Position numbers and translations under genes: made by a program. The notes below the pieces were generated by a model. That model did no database searches, was not told the origin of the DNA, and worked only from the letters and a program-made list of their open reading frames with translations. Below are positions 60,601 to 64,000 of a stretch of DNA of 64,000 nt, piece after piece; the stretch's first letter is position 1; every line of letters begins with the position of its first letter. This DNA comes from Luidia sarsii (lineage: Eukaryota > Echinodermata > Asteroidea > Paxillosida > Luidiidae), in NCBI GenBank assembly GCA_949987565.1, contig OX465105.1, positions 20,756,841-20,820,840 of the forward strand, read 5' to 3'.

Positions 60601-61926
60601 GTGCAACATTACACCATGATTACACGTACTGTAGTTCACACTTAAACAGCCAAGGGAGAAAACCATCAACGAAATGATGATGAATTGATGATGATGATAC
60701 AGCATTGCACATCCCATGAGGACTGGCAAAACACAGACTGTACAAGCACCTGTATGTACAGTAGGTACCGGTACATGTAACAGGTACATGGACATACATG
60801 TAGGTTTCCATAAATTATTGTATTCAAGTTTACATGTACAAGTACAGTTGTACTGTACAACATCACACATAGAGTACCTACATGTACATGTGTACATGTA
60901 CAGTACATACATGTACATGTACACTGTACATTGTACAGTACATGTATGTAGCACTGTATTATTAAGTATTCTTATTTTAATCTACCGGTACATGTATTTT
61001 GTACAGCGCATTTGAATATCGTTTTTAAAATTTGGGCATTCTAAATTCATTAATTATCATTATTACCTGCACATGTGTGATAGGCAAAAATATGTACCGA
61101 AAATCTTATCAACTTTGAAAATGTTACGTAAGGCCACTAACTACAATTTGGCATTTTACAATGTACCACAGGTCCAACGGAACTTGGTAAGCAGTAAGCA
61201 ACAGATCTACATATTTTGTTCTTGATATCTTTTTTATTTTACCAGAAGAGTTGGACCCTGGGTACACGTAGGTGTGAACAACGGCAAAGGAATTCCTGAT
61301 CCCATGACCTGAATGGCTGGTCCAGGCTGCTCACCATTCTACAGGCCCTAGGACTGCCTACCAATCTACCGACTCTGCGACTCAATAGACTGCTAACCAC
61401 ATTTGAGTCATGTATTCAAATAGCATCATGATTTTTTAAGGCGATTTTGTCTGTAGGAAAATGCAGGATGCTGGTTCGGACGTTGTTGTGGCTTTTGTCA
61501 AGAAATTATCCGTTCCAAAAAAGGGCACATTGTTCTAAGCTCAAAAGAGTCTTTGTTTAGAATGTGGACTAAAACTCCATAAGCTCAGTGCAGGATTTTG
61601 CAGGATTCAGGCAATGGTCCACAGTAGCCAGTAGGATTTTGCAGGATTCAGGTCACATGGAGCTTTGAACATGGTAGGATTGCAGGATTTTGCAGGACTC
61701 AGGTTATAATATCTTACAAAAAATTGGTAGGGGGTTAGGGTTTTAACTTGATATTTAACCATCGCAGGAATCAAACATGTCAAAGACATAGGGGCCTATA
61801 TCGTGTATGCCCAAGGAAAATGCTCAGTGCTCACTCACTCGGTTTTTAGCTTTCTGGAATACGTGGGTCTCCAGCTCCACACTGGACTTGGTGGTGGGAT
61901 TGCCAGTCTTGTGAACTTCATCCTCG
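24458..61926 (-). CDS. MED15: Mediator subunit 15 (whole visible gene, 18 exons, 5' end off window)
   Basis: MED15 is a tail subunit of the nuclear Mediator complex; its N-terminal KIX domain binds transcription activators and its C-terminus anchors it to the complex. Eighteen exons give 2080 nt (692 residues plus stop) and every joint is phase-compatible. Order: second part of KIX (HVFQKAKNREEYLALVARL), DPMAALQGLTSM, Gln-rich linker including a 62/75-Gln exon, Pro/Ser linker, the QLSKYIEPLKKMINK helix block, SKMNSLLDILSDP, EAIMFSVNSPALNHSLQRTF, IVQGEVARLASKFRVSLDE, and LKRMPDRFTLTQMLDVWE at the C-terminus. These blocks follow vertebrate MED15 in order. The exon(s) with the start codon and the first KIX helix lie right of the window. 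The basic segment that precedes the IVQGEVARL block in vertebrates is absent. Intron content is dominated by tandem repeats and TIR elements. Confidence 0.95.
24755..25718. repeat. 90-bp minisatellite, array 1 (about 11 units)
   Basis: The unit begins near CAGTGCCTGCATTCAGCTGA and includes ATACCAGGGACTGTGTGGAT and GTGCACACAGTGGGCC. The period is 86-92 bp with small indels. It fills most of the intron between MED15 exons 24458-24600 and 25944-26042. The plus strand is open in long stretches because the unit is about 30 codons. Confidence 0.97.
25944..26042 (-). CDS. MED15: MED15 exon: DKRLPSVPP block
   Basis: EDKRLPSVPPIAVTVPHSY, PNVSPQCDTTTQEY. Vertebrate MED15 has the equivalent LPSVPP and SVPADYP words. 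Acceptor TTGTTCAG, donor A|GTGAGT, 99 nt. Confidence 0.95.
26300..26432. repeat. Partial copy of the GACACCATGTG fold-back family
   Basis: GGCTCTGAAAAGAGCTGGTAAC and CACATGGTGTCACCGCAAACC match parts of the complete element at 50252-50516. Confidence 0.7.
26527..26693 (-). CDS. MED15: MED15 exon: IVQGEVARL block
   Basis: SYPTPTPPAKPDVDSPPVAV, PNIVQGEVARLASKFRVSL, DESYHVGGEDVHLICRF. The acceptor is CCACCAG at 26694 and upward, preceded by a pyrimidine run. A second AG 23 bp inside (26671) would break the frame against the upstream exon, which ends in phase 2, so the outer site is chosen. Donor G|GTAAGG, 167 nt. Confidence 0.92.
26743..27422. repeat. 90-bp minisatellite, array 2 (about 8 units)
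   Basis: It has the same 90-bp unit as 24755-25718 but is more regular: CAGCTGACTGATACC recurs exactly every 90 bp from 26759. It starts about 50 bp upstream of the acceptor of the exon at 26527-26693. A SINE-like piece with GCTATCCAGCCCTTAGATGG follows at about 27424-27500. Confidence 0.97.
27836..28050 (-). CDS. MED15: MED15 exon: NHSLQRTF block
   Basis: A Ser/Ala/Pro-rich start (SSQSSVPTASSAASSG), then TAMSKTKNICSPLYEAIMF, SVNSPALNHSLQRTFGPG and VTAVHGPPT. The last part is the conserved MED15 core. Acceptor GTCGGTCAG; donor CCAG|GTAGGC, phase 2. 215 nt. Confidence 0.95.
28096..28518. mobile_element. Fold-back element beside a MED15 acceptor
   Basis: CAATCAACCTTTTTTCGACG with TTTGCAAAGCATCACG at the left is answered by an inverted CATGATGCTTTGCG ... 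AAAAAGGATTGATTTG at the right. Inner arms (TCTAGATACCAGCAACAAAT and its inverse) also pair. It begins about 45 bp upstream of the exon 27836-28050 acceptor. Non-coding. Confidence 0.75.
28515..28835. repeat. Fold-back family piece plus SINE fragment
   Basis: 28600-28745 carries inverted GGACCTTCCTCAAAG / CTTAGAGAAAGGTC blocks of the GATCCTAGCAGG family. 28766-28830 carries GGACTTGAGCCCGCAACCTC, a minus-strand tRNA-like SINE end. Confidence 0.6.
28849..30056. repeat. 20-bp G-rich minisatellite (about 60 units)
   Basis: The unit is GGGTGCAGGGAGGGAGGGAA, with GCAGGCAGGGAAGGGA variants, for 1.2 kb in the intron between MED15 exons 30089-30222 and 27836-28050. The plus strand has G-runs of three with short loops, i.e. 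G-quadruplex potential on the template strand for MED15. It stops about 33 bp from the donor of exon 30089-30222. Long Gly/Arg and Pro/Leu frames are artefacts. Confidence 0.97.
30089..30222 (-). CDS. MED15: MED15 exon: SKMNSLLDIL block
   Basis: EHRKDMSLSKMNSLLDILSD, PNKSVPLNMLLKCEEVLEK and MDLGKV. It matches the conserved MED15 segment with SKMKSLLDIL in vertebrates. Acceptor GCCTGCAG, donor GTG|GTGAGT, 134 nt. Confidence 0.96.
30390..30525. repeat. Partial copies of the GACACCATGTG fold-back family
   Basis: GGTGACACCGTGTAAATCATC and GGACACCATGTGCAAGATCTC are two head-to-tail left-end fragments of the family seen whole at 50252-50516. Confidence 0.65.
30738..31085 (+). repeat. Duplicate of 20878-21180, with truncated family D piece
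   Basis: Same orientation and order as at 20878, ending in AATACCCTCACCGTAAAAGG. The right half of the family D element is missing. Confidence 0.85.
31195..31362 (-). CDS. MED15: MED15 exon: QLSKYIEPLKKM block
   Basis: GSVGPGSVGSIGAVPSPKGQ, GLDQQAYAEKRKQLSKYIEP, LKKMINKASKDD. The KQLSKYIEPL motif is the most recognisable MED15 signature. Acceptor ATTCCAG, donor G|GTGAGT, 168 nt. Confidence 0.97.
31450..31747 (+). mobile_element. hAT-like non-autonomous element, copy 1
   Basis: It starts CAGGGATGTA and ends with the inverted ACAACCCTG, with subterminal inverted GTCATTTCCTGAAAAT / GGAAATTTCTGGAAG. AATATA flanks it at 31444-31449 and 31748-31753. CAGGG ends suggest the hAT superfamily; the target duplication is shorter than the usual 8 bp. 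Confidence 0.7.
32070..32206 (-). CDS. MED15: MED15 exon: Pro/Ser-rich linker
   Basis: SQPMPSPASYLQPCPSPQQ, ASSLPSPAGSQRGPPSVPSP, SGALST. Acceptor TGACAG, donor G|GTAACA. 137 nt; both joints keep frame. Confidence 0.85.
32245..32480 (-). repeat. Two tRNA-derived SINE pieces
   Basis: 32245-32340 carries GACTTGAACCAGAGACCTCT. 32415-32480 reads, on the minus strand, CGGGTTCAAATCCTGCC, a canonical box B. No closed tRNA structure. Confidence 0.6.
32505..32968. mobile_element. 464-bp TIR element (ATATGTGACCCGGCACAGC ends)
   Basis: The terminal inverted repeats are ATATGTGACCCGGCACAGC at the left and its reverse complement at the right, extended with one or two mismatches into ATGAGG. It lies within the MED15 intron that follows exon 33067-33113. 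Non-coding interior, AT-rich. Confidence 0.85.
33067..33113 (-). CDS. MED15: MED15 microexon (47 nt)
   Basis: SVTQQPSPAAQPPSQ plus two nt of a Gly codon. Acceptor CCCTACAG, donor GG|GTGAGT. Phases 0 and 2 match its neighbours exactly, which supports it despite its length. Confidence 0.8.
33504..33595. repeat. Partial copy of the GACACCATGTG fold-back family
   Basis: GGGTTTGCGGTGACACCATG and GTGGCTCTGAAAAGAGCCGG are the family's left end and inner hairpin. Confidence 0.75.
33596..34384. other. MED15 intron, no feature recognised
   Basis: Anonymous intronic sequence between repeats; I see no exon. Confidence 0.4.
34392..34657 (+). mobile_element. hAT-like non-autonomous element, copy 2, with 7-bp target duplication
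   Basis: CAGGGATGTAAG at the left and CTTACATCCCTG at the right are perfect 12-bp inverted ends. CTTCCAT occurs directly on both sides (34385-34391 and 34658-34664). The interior matches 31450-31747. Non-coding. Confidence 0.88.
35261..37414. repeat. 50-bp minisatellite, about 43 near-identical units
   Basis: The unit is TGGGTGGGATATGGCTGGGT followed by GGGTATGGCAGGGCAGCATG and GGGATGGGAC. The period is exactly 50 bp, with rare point changes (e.g. GGTAGG for GGTGGG, TGAGTGG for TGGGTGG). It sits in the MED15 intron between exons 38202-38252 and 33067-33113. Because 50 is not a multiple of three and no unit frame has a stop, all minus-strand frames stay open for about 1000 codons. Confidence 0.98.
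37560..38105. repeat. ~36-bp minisatellite related to the 50-bp array
   Basis: The unit GGCAGGGCAGCATGGGGTGG plus GTCTGGGTGGGATGT is repeated about 15 times with alternating GCGTGGG/GGGTGGG variants. It shares the core GGCAGGGCAGCATGGGG with the 50-bp unit but lacks a ~14-bp part. It lies directly upstream (MED15 sense) of the 50-bp array. Confidence 0.95.
38202..38252 (-). CDS. MED15: MED15 exon: GPPSSPYGGQ (duplicate of the next upstream exon)
   Basis: GPPSSPYGGQHILMSPQ, 17 codons, phase 0-0. The acceptor is CCTAAAG and the donor CAG|GTCGGT, both below average. It closely resembles the exon at 41254-41307. It may be a cassette exon. Confidence 0.82.
38253..39190. other. MED15 intron, no feature recognised
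   Basis: Anonymous intronic sequence; no exon or recognisable element. Confidence 0.4.
39195..39495. repeat. Degenerate ~25-35-bp repeat (GGGACTTCCAT)
   Basis: GACTTCCAT recurs about ten times with spacers such as AGCAACTG and AGAAACTG. It is old and irregular. Confidence 0.8.
39503..39885 (+). repeat. Dispersed repeat, family B (copy 3)
   Basis: GGGATAACACAACATTGGTC to ACCAATGTTGTGTAGGGGC; collinear with 14187-14555. Confidence 0.82.
39886..41253. other. MED15 intron; only small repeat pieces
   Basis: A GATCCTAGCAGG family fragment is at 40118-40150. Otherwise no exon or element is recognised. Confidence 0.4.
41254..41307 (-). CDS. MED15: MED15 exon: QRPPASPYGGYPYMMSPQ
   Basis: 18 codons, phase 0-0. 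Acceptor TCCGTAG, donor CAG|GTTTGT (weak). It aligns with the exon at 38202-38252 over PP-(A/S)-SPYGG and MSPQ, indicating an exon duplication. Confidence 0.82.
41520..42216 (+). mobile_element. TTAA-flanked non-autonomous element, copy 2 (piggyBac-like)
   Basis: TTAA at 41520-41523 and 42213-42216; the same inverted ends as 21940-22632, in the same orientation. The interior differs by scattered substitutions and small indels only. It is inserted in the MED15 intron upstream of exon 41254-41307. Confidence 0.9.
42217..42565. other. MED15 intron, no feature recognised
   Basis: Short anonymous stretch between the TTAA element and a family C repeat. Confidence 0.4.
42566..42878 (+). repeat. Dispersed repeat, family C (copy 2)
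   Basis: Collinear with 15205-15565 but without the 34-bp palindrome. Confidence 0.78.
43060..43284 (-). CDS. MED15: MED15 polyglutamine exon
   Basis: 75 codons, 62 of them Gln (mixed CAG and CAA), interrupted by single Leu/Ile and one Arg; the longest pure run is 18 Gln. It starts SFQQQ and ends RQQQQNTQQ. Acceptor GAATGCCAG, donor CAG|GTATGC, phase 0-0. It corresponds in position to the Gln-rich linker of MED15. The Leu/Ile spacing within Gln tracts suits a coiled-coil-prone, phase-separating activator-binding region (inference). Confidence 0.95.
43285..43795. other. MED15 intron, no feature recognised
   Basis: Anonymous intronic sequence. Confidence 0.4.
43800..43925 (-). repeat. tRNA-derived SINE copy
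   Basis: On the minus strand GGATAGCTCAGATGGTAAGAG (box A) and TTGGATTCAAGTCCTGG (box B) are both well kept, about 35 bp apart. It is the best SINE head in the window. Confidence 0.75.
44329..44412 (-). CDS. MED15: MED15 exon: Gln-rich, ends GQQGFK
   Basis: MQTQTQQMQQQLQQLQQG, PAGRGQQGFK. Acceptor CCTCGCAG, donor AAG|GTATAC, 84 nt, phase 0-0. The end resembles that of the next exon upstream (GQQTFK). Confidence 0.88.
44570..44872 (-). repeat. Fold-back family piece and family C repeat (copy 3)
   Basis: 44575-44660 has GATAACACCATGTAAATC and AAAAGGGCCGGTAACTC of the GACACCATGTG family. 44665-44872 is the reverse complement of part of family C, including GCGAGTAACAAACTATTTC. Confidence 0.7.
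45195..45296 (-). CDS. MED15: MED15 exon: ends GQQTFK
   Basis: DMNQQTAGTNVGQQIGSLP, AGQQGQMIRGQQTFK. Acceptor GGTGGTAG, donor AAG|GTAACA, 102 nt, phase 0-0. Confidence 0.87.
45449..45570 (+). repeat. Fold-back 'GATCCTAGCAGGACC' family copy, with full tail
   Basis: GGTCCTGCTAGGATCGAAAT, GTCAGGCCCTCTAACTTTTG, then CATTTTAGTCAGTGAGCAGT. It lacks the left arm. Confidence 0.8.
45856..45983 (-). CDS. MED15: MED15 exon: SLQRQKQFQLQLQKL
   Basis: ATTASQLSLQRQKQFQLQLQ, KLSGASGSPQPQATNFLPG, TAQQ. Acceptor GTCCGCAG, donor CAG|GTACGA, 128 nt, begins with two nt. Confidence 0.88.
46602..46730 (-). CDS. MED15: MED15 exon: DPMAALQGLTSM
   Basis: DPMAALQGLTSMPGSRPGQQ, GTPPPGQQQMQQMMGGRQQ, HGTA. DPMxALQxLT immediately after KIX is a conserved MED15 landmark. 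Acceptor GATGGGCAG, donor G|GTATGG, 129 nt. Confidence 0.95.
47193..47249 (-). CDS. MED15: MED15 small exon after KIX
   Basis: SRKEGAQGKMQQMGAGAQ. Acceptor CCTTTCAG, donor G|GTAGGT, 57 nt, phase 1-1. It connects the end of the KIX domain to DPMAALQ. Confidence 0.85.
49370..49545. repeat. Fold-back 'GATCCTAGCAGGACC' family copy
   Basis: The tail comes first on the left in reverse (ATTGCTTACTGACTAAAATT). Then GACGTTTCGATCCTAGCAGG and CTGCTAGGATCAAAACGTCG face each other around about 30 bp. Confidence 0.85.
50252..50516. mobile_element. Complete GACACCATGTG fold-back element
   Basis: TGGAAGGTTTGCTGTGACAC at the left and its inverted partner ending GCAAATCTTCCA at the right. Inner hairpins include CAGATGTTAGGAGAGCTGAC with its partner and the AACGTT arms. 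About 265 bp, non-coding. Partial relatives lie at 26300, 30390, 33504 and 44570. Confidence 0.8.
50590..51560. repeat. GA-rich tract with pure (GGAGA)n core
   Basis: The core at about 50832-51083 is some 50 uninterrupted GGAGA pentamers, flanked by irregular GAGA and by three 25-bp repeats of GACAGACTGACAGAGGGAGA at 51465-51540. Homopurine on the plus strand; triplex-prone. Confidence 0.97.
53159..53210 (-). CDS. MED15: MED15 exon: end of KIX domain
   Basis: EEYLALVARLMIHMRDI. It matches the last KIX helix (EYLSLVARLIIH in vertebrates). Acceptor TTCCCAG after a T-rich tract, donor A|GTGAGT, 52 nt. Confidence 0.96.
53625..53740. repeat. (TG)n-rich microsatellite
   Basis: GGTTGGTGATGGTGTGTG is repeated three times, ending in a pure (GT)n run at about 53708-53733. 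Confidence 0.9.
56245..56460. repeat. Fold-back 'GATCCTAGCAGGACC' family pieces
   Basis: AAAGGTCCTGCCACGATCAAAAT at 56256 and AGAAATGTCCTGCTACTAG at 56409. Both diverged. Confidence 0.6.
57565..57745 (-). repeat. tRNA-derived SINE copy interrupted by TGTACA repeats
   Basis: TAGCTCAGATGGTAAGAAC (minus strand) is box A-like; a short TGTATATG run separates it from the GGTCTTCCTAAATAGTC part usually adjacent. Confidence 0.65.
58125..58290. repeat. Fold-back 'GATCCTAGCAGGACC' family copy
   Basis: GGGCCTGACATTTTGCAGGG, TCGATCCCAGCAGGACA and GAAAGGTCCTGCTAGCCTGC; two arms inverted around about 20 bp. Confidence 0.75.
59321..60551. mobile_element. 1231-bp non-autonomous TIR transposon with TGTCGACA subterminal repeats
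   Basis: The 15-bp perfect TIR TTAAGGCTGTTGTCG is at both ends. The direct flank TATGTA occurs at 59315-59320 and 60552-60557, a 6-bp target duplication. Each end carries a cluster of TGTCGACA and TGTCGCGACA palindromes within about 90 bp. The interior has a second inverted structure (GCCGCGTATTGGGC ... GGGATTTTGGGCCC). The longest frames are about 130 codons, without a recognisable transposase. It lies in the MED15 KIX intron. Superfamily not assigned. Confidence 0.9.
61437..61740. repeat. Composite repeat, copy 1: TTAA-element fragments in TGCAGGATT repeats
   Basis: AAAATGCAGGATGCTGG leads to CTTTTGTCAAGAAATTATCC and TTTAGAATGTGGAC. These are two internal pieces of the 21940 element in reverse orientation with the middle missing. 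Repeated GGATTTTGCAGGATTCAGG words follow. Nearly the same arrangement is at 63119-63376. Confidence 0.85.
61839..61926 (-). CDS. MED15: MED15 exon: KIX domain, middle
   Basis: EDEVHKTGNPTTKSSVELE, THVFQKAKNR. It matches the KIX stretch (IEDAMRK ... HVFLKAKTR in vertebrates). It starts with the last base of a split codon, most likely Ile. Acceptor TTTTTGCAG, donor CGA|GTGAGT, 88 nt. It is the most upstream exon visible. Confidence 0.95.
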
Positions 61927-62873
61927 CTGCAAAAATTGACAAGAAGTAAACAAATAGAACGTAGAAAAACAATTTCAATACAGTTTAAGATGAGACAATA
62001 TAAGCACAACGTTCTGACACATGTCTGAGAGTGAAACATCTCCCAGAAAAGAACTGCATAGTGTCAGTTTTTCAAATCACCAAATCAGTCTCAGCTTCAG
62101 TCGATATAATATTTGGAAATAAAGACCATGTAGAATGTTGGGTAGAAAGCTTTTCTGAATTAAACCTCTGCATGATTCCAGTGTCAAGTATACATTACAT
62201 GTATGTAGTACATGTATCTTTATACTTTGGCAACAACTGGGTTCCCAGTGGGCTGTCGCTACTTTTCAATGGCTTATGACTTGCACCTACATGTAGGCTT
62301 GTGTGTAAATTGAAGGTGTACCCAATTGATGTGGACACAGCCTACGTTAGGAAATGACCCTCCCCCAGTCCCCCCCCTAAAATTAGAAATTTCCTAGGAA
62401 ATAACTGTGTAGTAGAAATTTGTCTTAAAATAACACTGATAAGATGGTCTCAATCAATATCAATTTTGACATTCACTGTCATCAAATTTCTTCATCTTCA
62501 TCATCTTACCCAATTACTTTTTGCAATATCTAGTAAATAGTAGAAAGATGTGTTCCAACTGGCCTGCTTTCTATGAAACTAAGCTAAGTGACGGTGGCAT
62601 ACAGTAAGATACTGTACATCAACGTAAATAAGTTTGGCAGCAACAGCAAGTCAAGCTTACACATTAAATTAGGGCGGCAGTGCCATGGCACGGTGATTGT
62701 ATTTGTTGGGTGCAATTTTTTAAGCCCTGCGCAATCAAAACCTATTGGGCAAATTTCAAGCTTCATAAAGGCAAAACATGTTAGCAATTTCCTATGCAAA
62801 CAGGTATGAGATTAATACTGAGTCACGAAAGAGAAATTCACTGCCTTGGCATTAAATGTAGAATCCTATTTGC

Positions 62874-63027
62874 CTTCTGCAGGATTCTGCAGGATTCAGG
62901 GCACATGAGAGTTGACACATTGCAGGATTCTGCAGGATTCAGGGCACATGAGAGTTGACACATTGCAGGATTCTGCAGGATTCAGGGCACATGAGAGTTG
63001 ACACATTGCAGGATTCTGCAGGATACA
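62874..63027. repeat. 43-bp tandem repeat (three and a half units)
   Basis: TGCAGGATTCTGCAGGATTC followed by AGGGCACATGAGAGTTGACA; AGGGCACATG recurs at 62898, 62941 and 62984, exactly 43 bp apart. Diverged units extend to about 63118. Confidence 0.95.
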
Positions 63028-63118
63028 GGCTGCTACTATCAAAGTGCTGGAGAAGGATTTTGCAGGATTGAGGGCACATGAGAGTTGACACACTGTAGGA
63101 ATGTGCAGGATTGAGGGC

Positions 63119-63376
63119 ATAAGGCAATTTTGTCAGTAGGAAAATGCAGGATGCTGGTAACAATTCTGACGTCGTTGTGGCTTTTGTCAAGAGATTATCC
63201 GTTCGAAAAAGGGCCCATTGTTCTAAGCTTTGTTTAGAATGTGGACTAAAACTCCATAAGCTCAGTGCAGGATTTGGCAGGATTCAGGCAATGGTCCACA
63301 GTAGCCAGTACTGCAGGATTTTGCAGGATTCAGGTTATATCCTACAAAAAATTGGTAGGGGGTTAGGGTTTTAAAA
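63119..63376. repeat. Composite repeat, copy 2
   Basis: GGAAAATGCAGGATGCTGG, then CTTTTGTCAAGAGATTATCC and TTTAGAATGTGGACTAAAAC; collinear with 61437-61740, and ends in the shared AAAAATTGGTAGGGGGTTAG. Confidence 0.85.
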
Positions 63377-64000
63377 TAACTCAAAATGCTGTGTGGCACT
63401 GTAAAATACTTCCCTGTATGTTTTTTTGTGTTCATCTTTGTGGGTTTTTTTCGACACTGCTTCTAACACTTTCCTCAAATCATTCATAATTTATGCTTAA
63501 AACGTATTGGTATGGTTGATGTCTTCTTTTGTGACGTTTAAAAAAACACCACAATCCTCTTTCTCACTGCTTCTTCAGTTATGATCTTTCCCAATGTCAA
63601 GAGTCCAGATACATATTTCCTCCTTCTTGGTGCTTTCTCTAGCTGCTCTTTTATTTTTTTCATTTTTTATAAAAGCCTTTTGGGCCATGTTACTTTTTGT
63701 CTTATATAAAAATTATTAAAAAAATATAAAAATTATATAAGCGAGACGCCCTATAGGAGCCTCCATAGTTACCCAGAACGGACTGCCTCAAGTTGCGTGA
63801 TATATTTTTTTTTCTAAGAAGATTGGGGTTTATTATGGTACACTCAGATTTTTTTTAGGACCAACAATAAAGAAAACTGGAGCTTCGAAGCAACTGCCAA
63901 TTTTGTACCTAGGAAAATAGACCCCAAAAGAGCAACTTTTCGAATTGGCCTACCGGAAAAGTCTTAACTTTCCACATTTTCGGAGACGGACAAGAGCATG

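Larger units (their letters stand above)
47520..61010. repeat. Field of interspersed (TGTACA)n / ACATGTAC-type short repeats
   Basis: Short runs of the self-complementary hexamers TGTACA and ACATGT, with TACCGGTA variants, recur throughout, densest at 47580-47700, 49080-49200, 52380-53010, 54000-54390, 54710-54920 and 55620-56240. They cover two large MED15 introns and stop sharply to the left of 47.5 kb. Tyr/Cys/Thr/Val/His-rich frames (MYMY, CTCT) here are artefacts. Confidence 0.93.
61927..64000. other. MED15 intron upstream of the visible KIX exon
   Basis: I searched both strands by eye for the N-terminal KIX exon (W-R-x-x-x-F-R) and did not find it; it should lie right of the window. 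Apart from the composite repeats, no feature is supported. Confidence 0.5.

Overview
The window is animal nuclear DNA. Coding sequence is broken into short exons with GT..AG borders and consistent phases, introns run to several kb, and most of the rest is microsatellite, minisatellite and fold-back or TIR repeats. The gene set (serine racemase, a modular trypsin-like protease, a TP53I13/DUF3105 protein, Mediator subunit 15) is metazoan. The scattered TGTACA, TACCGGTA and TAGGCCTA words make me think of a marine invertebrate, perhaps a deuterostome such as an echinoderm. That is impression, not proof; no species is assigned.

Layout. 614-790 (+): last exon of a serine racemase. 2715-9504 (-): a secreted serine protease with signal peptide, EGF-like, LDL-receptor class A, EGF-like and trypsin modules; seven contiguous exons keep frame, and at least one exon between the signal-peptide exon and the first EGF exon is not located. 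9505-17149: intergenic, with fold-back elements, a CT-rich tract and dispersed repeats. 17150-23334 (+): a six-exon TP53I13-like gene with signal peptide and DUF3105-type core, apparently ending without a membrane anchor. 24458-61926 (-) and on past the right edge: MED15, 18 exons resolved, all phases compatible, from the second half of the KIX domain to the stop codon; only the first exon(s) lie outside. The two (+) genes each converge tail-to-tail with a (-) gene.

MED15 carries most of the interest. Its roughly 37 kb contain about 2 kb of coding sequence. The introns hold a 50-bp minisatellite of about 43 near-identical units with a related 36-bp array, a 20-bp G-rich array starting some 30 bp from a splice donor, two separate arrays of one 90-bp unit on either side of two exons, a GGAGA pentamer tract and about 13 kb rich in the self-complementary hexamer TGTACA. 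Two pairs of neighbouring exons look like internal duplications in the Gln/Pro-rich linker, and one exon is 62/75 glutamine.

Mobile DNA is mostly non-autonomous: two ~695-bp TTAA-flanked elements (piggyBac-like), two further places carrying rearranged pieces of it, a 1231-bp TIR element with TGTCGACA subterminal motifs and a 6-bp target duplication, two 185-bp fold-back elements in opposite orientation, two CAGGG-ended hAT-like elements, and many copies of a hairpin family built on CCTGACGTTTCGATCCTAGC. I recognise no transposase or reverse transcriptase. The very long reading frames in this window are products of tandem repeats and are not listed as genes.
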